DNA of 64,000 nt, from contig JBBPFI010000007.1 in the NCBI GenBank assembly GCA_037974965.1, forward strand, positions 372,001 through 436,000, given 5' to 3'. Position 1 is the stretch's first letter. Every line of letters starts with the position of its first letter. Shown in pieces: positions 57,095-64,000 of the stretch. The stretch comes from Dacryopinax spathularia (lineage: Eukaryota; Basidiomycota; Dacrymycetes; Dacrymycetales; Dacrymycetaceae). Under the pieces are notes generated by a model that ran no database searches, was not told the origin of the DNA, and saw only the letters and a program-made list of their open reading frames with translations. Both the position numbers and the translations under genes were made by a program.

Positions 57095-59148
57095 GGTGGT
57101 AGGAAGACGACCAAATTTTGGAGTAAGGGACCGAGAGTTTGGGCGCTTGACGCAGACGGCGCGTCGACGCGCCGTACATCGCGCCTTTTCCGGCTTACTC
57201 TCACATTGCTCAGGCCGATTCGAGAACACGAACATCGCACGTAACAGTCACTCAGCTGCCGATATGGTTTCAGCGATGTTCGGAGCACTTAGACGGCGCA
57301 AATTGGGCGTTTGTCCGCGTTCTCATGACCTCGGTGGTAATGGACTGCCCAGAGCAATTCTCCGCAAGAGAACATAGAAGGGCAAGACTGACGACGTCTG
57401 TTCGCCTCTCGCGCTAAATCAGCAGCGACGTCAACACTGAATACGCCCAAATTGAGCACCAGGCACAGGGAAGATGAAGTGGACGGAATCGGCCGCAACG
57501 CAAGGGTTGCCCAACACCAGGATTTGGCAGTTCGATCGACGCCTGCAATGATGACAACTTCAGCAGCCTGGACCGCAGATTACGTCGGTGGCAAGGTGGC
57601 CTTCCTCCTGAAGGAGAAGAGAATGACTTGTTCTCCCCGTTGCCTCGTCTCCAGCACAAGAGGGCCTCCCACATCTGATCCGAACAGTCAGCGGTTTCAA
57701 AAACGTTGGCAGGAGGACTCCCCGGTACCGGCGGACTTCCGAAGTGCCGGCGGCTGCGCGCAAACACACGTGCCAATGTTGCTACGAAGACGTATGGAGC
57801 GAGTAAGAGGCATCGTTCAATGATCGTGGGCCGCTTCCGTACAGATGGAGCAGTTGAGAAGTGAACAGAAGACCACGCCGAGCGATTGGAACAGTGGTGC
57901 CTTCCGTTACCAAACGAAGCTCGTCCGATCGAAGCCTCATTTCGTTGAGGTATATTGCCCGTATACCTTGGTTGATGAAACAAGTGGGTTGCACCGTACC
58001 AAGGAGCAAGGTATCAACGACTGATGGCCGAAGCGCTTCTGGTTACAGAACTTCAGACGATTGCGACAAATGACCTGCTGGAACCACTCTCGATCGTACG
58101 ACATCGGCCCAGACCAGATATAACTTATATCCCACTCTTTGAAAGCTGCTGCACGTCACGCCCGCTCTTCGGGGAATCGACGAGAAATCGAGGCGCTAGG
58201 CCTACTCCGCAGCTCAGCGAAGTGCAAGTTGCGGTCGTGTTCTCGGTGGACTAGACTTTTACGACAGAAAGGCTGGCAACCCCCCGCCTTGCCAATGTAT
58301 AACAACCGAAACTTTCGCGGAAGTTTGATGCGAATACGGAGGAAGTTCCGATTAACAGCACAAGAACCACGTCCTCAGACGAACTGGCGAGAAGAAAAGG
58401 CGTGGCAAGTCGCGATGAAAGCACCGCGCGGGCATCCTTGCACGTGACAATGCGACGTATTCGCTATTTCTCGGCCCGCCTCTTCGTCCGCAACCGCGTT
58501 CTTCTCTTCGTCATCTTTGATCGCGACCTGCAAGACCCTTCTGGGAATCTTCCTCGGTGCCGCAGAAATTGATGAACCCTTCCGTCGCTGATGCCCTAGT
58601 GGCGTCCGCCCCGCATCATATGCCGGAAATACGTCTCATCCTTGGCCCACCTCATCTACGGTTGTCTTCGCAGTCTTCTGTTATGAGTTCTGGGCCAGAA
58701 GGACACCTTCCATATAAACCGTTTTCGGCCCGGCGGACTGTCTTGGCTTTACGCTACTGTTCTGGCGCCCGAGACAAATTTGGACGTTCAACCCATGTTC
58801 AAGTGTTGGCATTTTCCGAGCAGACCCCGGGCTAAGGCGACAGAAGCGCGCTAGACAAGTAATGGTGCGGTTGCCACATCGTAAAGGTCGGGGCCGCCTT
58901 TCTACACATCAATCGAGCTGCCCATAGGTGAGTTTGTTTTCTCTTTGGACGTCCTCGAACTCCTGTCTGAAACGCCACAGGATCATGGAGTCCCGTTCAC
59001 CGTCGATCCGGAGCCCGTGTCCGTCCTCCGTCCTCGCCTCGCAAAGCTATATAATCCGAGTACAAATGGCCTCGAAAACCTCAGCGCAGTTCAACCAGTC
59101 GCTTGCACACACACAACCTCACGAGCTTCCAAGCCTCTCAAACCGACC
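57095..59148. other. gene-poor interval
   Basis: GMP synthase promoter at the left, copy B promoter at the right (58974-59054). Between them open frames reach 189 codons (57414-57983, minus) but lack family features or splice-consistent continuation. No repeat was recognised by eye. Confidence 0.4.
58974..59054 (+). promoter_or_regulatory. promoter block of secreted-protein copy B
   Basis: GCCACAGGATCATGG begins at 58974 and TATATAA at 59048, 74 bp apart; the ATG is 101 bp after the TATA box. The leader contains CTCAGCGCAGT near 59078. Order and spacing match copies A and C. Confidence 0.7.
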
Positions 59149-59838
59149 ATGCAATTCTCCCGCCTCGCTGCTTTCGCGCTCTTCTTCCTTTCCCTCGGCT
59201 TCCTCGTAGCCGCCGGTCCTGTGGTCGCAAAGGAGGTTCATGAGGTTGCTCGTGGCACTGCGCCTGACACCGCGGCTATCGATATCGGTACTACGCTCTT
59301 GGTGAACATCCAGGCCGATGTTCAGGTCATTTTGAACATCCTCGCCGGTGCCAACGTCGATGTTGCCGCCTTCGCCGACATGTATGCCTGAATACCCAAT
59401 CAAATATCCCGAAACTAACCCTTATTAGCTTTGCCAAGATTGACGCCGACATCAACGTTGCCATCAAGGCGCTCGCAGCGCTCAACGTGAAGGCGTACAT
59501 CTCTCTCAACCTTCTCGCAGTCGTCCAGGTCTACGCAAAGGTTTTCGTCACCCTGTTCGCCGCGCTCGGCAAGTGCACTGCCAAGGTTCCCGGCTGCGCT
59601 CAAGCCTACTTCCCCGCTCTGGACGTCTGCCTTACTGGCCTGCTCAACATCCTGGCGTCGATCTTTGTCGGCCTTTTGGTTGCGCTTGCGCCTCGTAAGT
59701 CTCCCTCGCTTTTCTCCCTAGTGACCTAAGCTGACCCAAGCAATAGTCCTGGCCAGCATCACCGCTATCCTCAAGGTCAACGTCAACCTCTTCCCTGGCC
59801 TTTGCGGTCTGCTTGGCTCGCTCCTTAGCATCCTGTAG
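59149..59838 (+). CDS. small secreted hydrophobic protein, family copy B
   Basis: Three exons. Signal peptide MQFSRLAAFALFFLSLGFLV then AAGPVVAKEVHEVARGTAPD. The mature protein follows copy A closely: DVQVILNILAGANVDVAAFA, DADINVAIKALAALNVKAYI, SLNLLAVVQVYAKVFVTLFA, ALGKCTAKVPGCAQAYFPAL, CLTGLLNILASIFVGLLVAL. The last exon differs most (LASITAILKVNVNLFPGLCG and LLGSLLSIL) and adds a cysteine, as does DVCLTG. Intron 1 lies at the FAD|FAKI point (about 59382-59429) as in copy A; intron 2 follows LAP (59694 to about 59746). Function unknown; probably extracellular or wall-associated. It lies in a gene-poor interval in tandem with copy C, 2.2 kb further on. Confidence 0.8.
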
Positions 59839-62035
59839 ATGCTCTCCGGACCGCTTCCCTCTATATGCAGAACATTGATAGCGCAGCACGTTTGTCCATG
59901 AGCGATTATCTAGTGCGATGTTCGCGTCGCTTCCGTAGTTTTGATACTCAATCACACACGTACACCCTTGATCCTCATCGAGTTGCCTGTCAAGCTGAAC
60001 AACTTGCATCAGCTACTTCCCCTTGCCCGCCGGGAAGACCGGGCTAAGGCTCGAAGGAATAACAGCCCCGGCTGCGTAACCACCACTCATCCTAGTGTAG
60101 TTCCCATACTTTCCCATAGAAGCCGGGGATTTCGGTATGGAGGTCTCAGCAGACACATTGACGAGTTTTAGCTCGAGTGTCCGGCCAGCCTTCCGAGACA
60201 GACGTTTTCAGCCTCGTTCTCTTTTGAGCGTAGCTCTTTTGCATGGGGGAAAGGTTGTACCAACGCCACAGTAGCCCATGGAGTCAATGCGGTATTCATC
60301 ACGATGAACCTCAGAAGCAATGAACGGGTTTTCTCTGGTTTCAACGCGGTAGTGTATGATGCAAACTCCTCGAACCTTCCGTTGAAATCGAACCGTCTAC
60401 GATCGGCTCCCCAAACATACATATGCATGATTCGCGGTACCGAAGTTGCGTCACGTCCGCCGCTGAAAGGCTCAAACTACGTTTTGAGCTCCATACATCG
60501 GCCTTTAGGAGAAGTGTATGGACACTCGGCTTACTACTGACAGATTTTCTCAGATTGACTTGTTGACCAGAGCACCCAGTCGTCATAGAGCACCGGGACC
60601 GAGCCGTCCAAGGGTGACTGTTGCGCTGGTCCAGAACCGCCACCGTTTGTCTGCAGCAAACGTGCTCTCAAGTAGTGCCACTTAGTAAGTAGTCAGCTTG
60701 CGCCATTTCTGTCGCCCCGCGGGCATTCGAACGCGGGCGGCTCAGCCCGAAGCAAGAAGGTAGGAGAAGGACAACCGGTTGCCCAGCCAGACAAGAACCA
60801 AAGCGGTCGCGCCATTGATCGGTTATGACGCAGTCCAGCTTGAAGCCGTGAGGCTGCCAAATCGCAGTCAGTAATCTTTCCGAGAGGACAAGCGGACGCT
60901 TCGGCGGCCTCCAGACCGCAAGCATCCGCAGAGCAAACAAGAGTAGAGGAGTTCCTGGTGTTTTCCAGGCTAATTACTACCGAACCTCCCCTCGCCAGAT
61001 CATTGAAACGCCGATCCAGAAGAAATCTTGTATACAGACAGACCATGAAGCGGGCCCGGTTGGGTCTACCGCGAGAGGTCATAAGGTGCAGCTCCTAAAG
61101 CACCGGGTATGTACACGGCAGCTCAAAGACCATATGACAACTTATACGGGACTTCCCGTACGTGCAGGAAGTTCATCGTCGGAGATCACCAGCATCAGCA
61201 GGCACCATCAGCGATCCGAACAGTCAAGAACAAAGGGCACGTGAAGACCTTGCTGCTGGCACGACGCGAAGGTACCCCGCCTTCGGTCACACGTGACTGG
61301 GTCAACCAACATTATTCAGCGGCGGTTAGGCGGGCAGCCTATTATGCAAAGCTATACGTTTTGCACGTCATCGCTACTCCTTGCTTGTCCCCTACGGGTA
61401 GTCGCCTACTGAGCCTCTTCCTCGGTCCCGCTGTTAAATAGATGAAAACCCTGCATACCGATGTATGTACCGGTGGCACTGCAGGCTTCCCCGCATTTCG
61501 GTTGTGGTGGCCTCATGAAGCCTTCTTGTTGCCTCACCTACTCAACGGCACCTTGCAACGAGCGTAGTGATGGTGTGCTTTGTCGCTGAAGCTATTGACG
61601 TTGGATGACCGCTTCCTTGGCGCCGACGTACCAACTTTTGGGCATTGTGCGCATGATTTCCCCACGCAACGTCATGATGAACAAGCGGCGGCTACATTCG
61701 ACGGAGCCGTGCCTTTGGTACTGGCGAGACGACATTTGACCTTGCAAGCGCGGCTCCGGGCCCAATGAGCTCCGATGGGCTTGAATGGCGGCATACACCT
61801 TCTGGTAGCAAGTCGTTGACCTTGCGGTGTCTTCGCAGGCGGAGTCCGACGCCACAGTGCTCATCTTGCAGCCCATCGCAGGGGAGGTACATGCGTTTCA
61901 TCGCCGACGCCTTGAGCGACCAAAACCTATATAACGAGGCTTGAATTGACCTCGAAAGACTCAGCGCAGTTCCACAGCTCGCAACTCCAGACAGCCTCAC
62001 CAGCTTCAAGCCTCAGCCTCTCAGCCAAGCCAACA
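59839..62035. other. gene-poor interval between copies B and C
   Basis: 2.2 kb. The copy C promoter is at 61851-61934. Other open frames are short and without family features. A GCGGGC direct repeat around 60718-60738 is not a hairpin. Nothing else is seen. Confidence 0.4.
61851..61934 (+). promoter_or_regulatory. promoter block of secreted-protein copy C
   Basis: GCCACAGTGCTCATC begins at 61851 and TATATAA at 61928, 77 bp apart; the ATG is 108 bp after the TATA box. The leader has CTCAGCGCAGT at about 61958-61968. Same layout as copies A and B. Confidence 0.7.
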
Positions 62036-62676
62036 ATGCAGTTCTCTCGCCTCGCCGCTTTCGCGCTCTTCTTCCTCTCCCTCGGCTTCCTCGTCGCCGC
62101 TGGCCCCGTCGTCGCCAAGGAGGTCCATGAAGTTGCTCGCAACACCGCGCCCGACACCTCGGCCATCGCGATCGGCAACACCCTGCTGGCCAACATCCAG
62201 GCTGATGTCCAGGTCATCGTGAACATCCTTGCTGGTGCGGTCGTCGACGTTGCCGCGTTCGCCGATATCTTCGCCAAGATCAACGCTGATATCCAAGTCG
62301 CCATCAACGCCCTGGTGGCCCTCGACGTCAAGGCTTACGTCTCCGTCAACCTCCTCGCGGTCGTCCAGGTCTACGCCAACGTCTTCGTCACCCTGTTCGC
62401 CGCTCTCGGCAAGTGCGCGACCGCTGTTCCCGGCTGCGCCACGGCCTACTTCCCGACACTCGATGTCACCCTCACTGCGCTCCTGAACGTCCTTGCGTCC
62501 ATCTTCGTCGGTCTCCTCGTTGCGATTGCTCCTCGTAAGCTTTCATCCTTTCGCAGGCTAAAGAGACATACTCACATGAGATGACAGTCCTGGTCAGCAT
62601 CACCGCCGTCCTCAACGTCCACGCGTCCGTCTTCGTCAACCTGATCGCCCTCATCGGCGGCCTGCTCGGCCTCTGA
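62036..62676 (+). CDS. small secreted hydrophobic protein, family copy C
   Basis: Two exons, 195 residues. Signal peptide MQFSRLAAFALFFLSLGFLV, cleavage probably after AAGPVVA. Mature sequence: IQADVQVIVNILAGAVVDVA, AFADIFAKINADIQVAINAL, VALDVKAYVSVNLLAVVQVY, ANVFVTLFAALGKCATAVPG, ATAYFPTLDVTLTALLNVLA, SIFVGLLVAIAP, then after the single intron (62535 to about 62587) LLVSITAVLNVHASVFVNLI and ALIGGLLGL. The exon junction FADI|FAKI seen in A and B is fused here without any gain or loss of residues. Two cysteines only. Regularly spaced Asp/Asn before Val/Leu-rich stretches suggest amphipathic helices. I know no characterised homologue. Confidence 0.85.
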
Positions 62677-63112
62677 ATGTCCCGCCGGCGAAAGAGTCTC
62701 AAGTAGCCGAGGTGTAGCCCAGTCAAAGCGGCAGAGTAACGGTTCATAACTCTGCCCAAGGTATACCTCGGCGTTCCCCGCTCCTGTTCCTGTTCCCGAT
62801 CTTGTTACTGGCTTGTGCTCCCGTCTGTCTATCTCTCTGGCTGAGGTATTGGTCAAAGTGGTCGAGCTGTGGGTTCTTCGCTTGTCCCGAAATTCCTCGG
62901 CTTCAAATCGTTGTATCGTTAATGAACATCGCCCGTTGTTGTTTGTTGTTATCCTTGCGTGGTGCGAGCCAGTCCAGTCCGACTCAGCCGACTCGCAGGC
63001 AATGCGGAGAGATGCGACTCCCGGTTAGCGAGGATTGCAAGCATCTATTGGTTATTAGAGCCGAATACAGCAAGGATACGTTACAAATTCTTCGAAGTCC
63101 AAATCCAGAAGA
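62677..63112. other. intergenic between converging genes
   Basis: 3' flanks of copy C (plus) and the thioesterase (minus). No feature beyond likely 3' UTRs. Confidence 0.4.
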
Positions 63113-64000
63113 TCAGAGCTTCGCCTTCGGCTCGGGCTTGACATCACCCAAGTCGGCACGTACGACCCCCTCTTGGGTGGTAACCGCAACTAGCTTCCCT
63201 TCCTGCGTATACAGCTATTCAAAGCATGTTAGCGTTCATGCTAATGGAAAAACGGGGGAAGACCTACCCTCCCGTGTACTAGCCCTCGCCCTGATGCCGC
63301 TGTTGGACACTCGATCACGTGCAGTAGCCAGTCACCGCAGTCGATATTATGGCTATATGCGTTTCAGAGTCAGCAGAGAGCGAAGTACTCAAAGGAGGGC
63401 AGAAGAAACGCACTCATAGAACCAGATCGCATGATCAAGAGAGGACATCATCGCCAGCCTCTTGGGCGGTTGCGCAACATTACTCAACCCGAGCGCCCGT
63501 CCCGCAACACCAATACTACAATATCATACTTCCATCAGCACACCACACTATTTCCAAAGAAGAAAAAGAGGCTACGCACAAAGCCAAATCTGACAAATAC
63601 GCCACGATACACTTATGAAAGCTCGGTTCGAGCCTCCCTACCCCTCTCGCCTTGAGCCAATACATCGTCGTCCCGTGCTGGTTGTATCCCTCTTGCCTGC
63701 CCGGCCTCTTCGCCAGCTTAAGCGCGATGGGACTATGTCGCCTATCATGCGCATACAGCAGCATCCTCTCCTTCGCTTCGGCAGACAGGTTCATCGTACG
63801 AGCCGCTTGCTCGTACACGTCTTCTTCGAGCTGGCAGTCGTCGGGCCCTGGGACCGAGGTCGGCATGGGCCATTGATGGTGTGGTTGTGAGGGTTCGGGC
63901 CGGTGGAAGGAACAGGTCATGGCGAAGATGCAGGAACCGGATTGGACGGCTTTGACTGAGCAGACGGTGTAGGAGCGGCCTGCCACGCTTGTTAGCTCTG
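63113..64000 (-). CDS. acyl-CoA thioesterase (TesB/ACOT8 type), peroxisomal; 5' end beyond the window
   Basis: Reading leftward from the edge: after a likely acceptor (GTGGCAG) GRSYTVCSVKAVQSGSCIFA, MTCSFHRPEPSQPHHQWPMP, VPGPDDCQLEEDVYEQAART, HGTTMYWLKAR, SFHKCIVAYLSDL; then, over small introns, a SIDHAIWFYE-like exon, DCGDWLLHVIECPTAASGRG (region of the conserved Thr), and LYTQEGKLVAVTTQEGVVRA with a final EPKAKL. This is the double-hotdog TesB family, which hydrolyses fatty acyl-CoA to free acid and CoA. The C-terminal AKL is a PTS1 signal, so it acts in peroxisomes. The first exons are missing only because the window ends. Several introns lie between 63210 and 63620. Confidence 0.85.

Noticed and set aside
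57414-57983. 189-codon minus-strand open frame
   Set aside because: Composition is Arg/Ser/Pro-rich as expected for a random frame; no motif, no splice-consistent partner exon.
60715-60745. attcgaac flanked by gcgggc, resembling a tRNA T arm
   Set aside because: The flanks are direct, not inverted, repeats, so no stem forms.

Overview
The window looks like nuclear DNA of a filamentous basidiomycete, probably an Agaricomycete. Nearly every gene is cut by short introns (about 45-75 nt, GT...AG, CTGAC/CTAAC-type branch sites). It also carries two families I know mainly from Agaricomycetes: a CxC5/CxC6 cysteine-cluster protein associated with KDZ transposons, and a DUF6697 protein. I cannot name the species.

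Layout. 0-3 kb: tail of an unidentified CDS and the KDZ-associated gene. 3-5.3 kb: a Sec14-like CRAL-TRIO protein and a small mitochondrial protein. 5.7-10.3 kb: two paralogous short-chain dehydrogenase genes head to head, separated by an apparently intact Tc1/mariner transposon and a MITE-like inverted repeat. 10.3-13.3 kb: gene-free, with a roughly 160-bp tandem repeat and a 19-bp motif seen four times. 13.3-24 kb: carnitine acetyltransferase, a secreted nucleoside-hydrolase-like protein, a DUF6697 protein and two unknown genes. 24-33.4 kb: a TBC RabGAP and the exoribonuclease XRN1, divergent. 33.8-43.1 kb: a small secreted hydrophobic protein (copy A), a small unknown gene, a Ser-rich single-pass membrane protein and an unknown protein. 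45.8-57.1 kb: a dense housekeeping block: HOP2 (meiotic recombination), TMA46/DFRP1 (translation), CWC2 (splicing), mitochondrial Lon protease and GMP synthase, arranged mostly as divergent or convergent pairs. 57-63 kb: gene-poor, holding copies B and C of the secreted family. 63.1 kb to the end: an acyl-CoA thioesterase running off the right edge.

Themes. Carnitine acetyltransferase and the thioesterase both end in the peroxisomal signal AKL and belong to fatty-acid/acetyl-unit metabolism. The most novel-looking item is the three-member secreted protein family (A at 33.8 kb, B at 59.1 kb, C at 62.0 kb). The copies share a strongly conserved signal region, conserved leader DNA, and a promoter block (GCCACAG box 70-77 bp before a TATATAA box, which lies 100-108 bp before the ATG). 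Copy C has lost an intron that A and B keep. No tRNA, rRNA, CRISPR array or LTR element was recognised. Exon joins were worked out by hand from splice signals and reading frame; functional names rest on recalled family motifs, not on searches.
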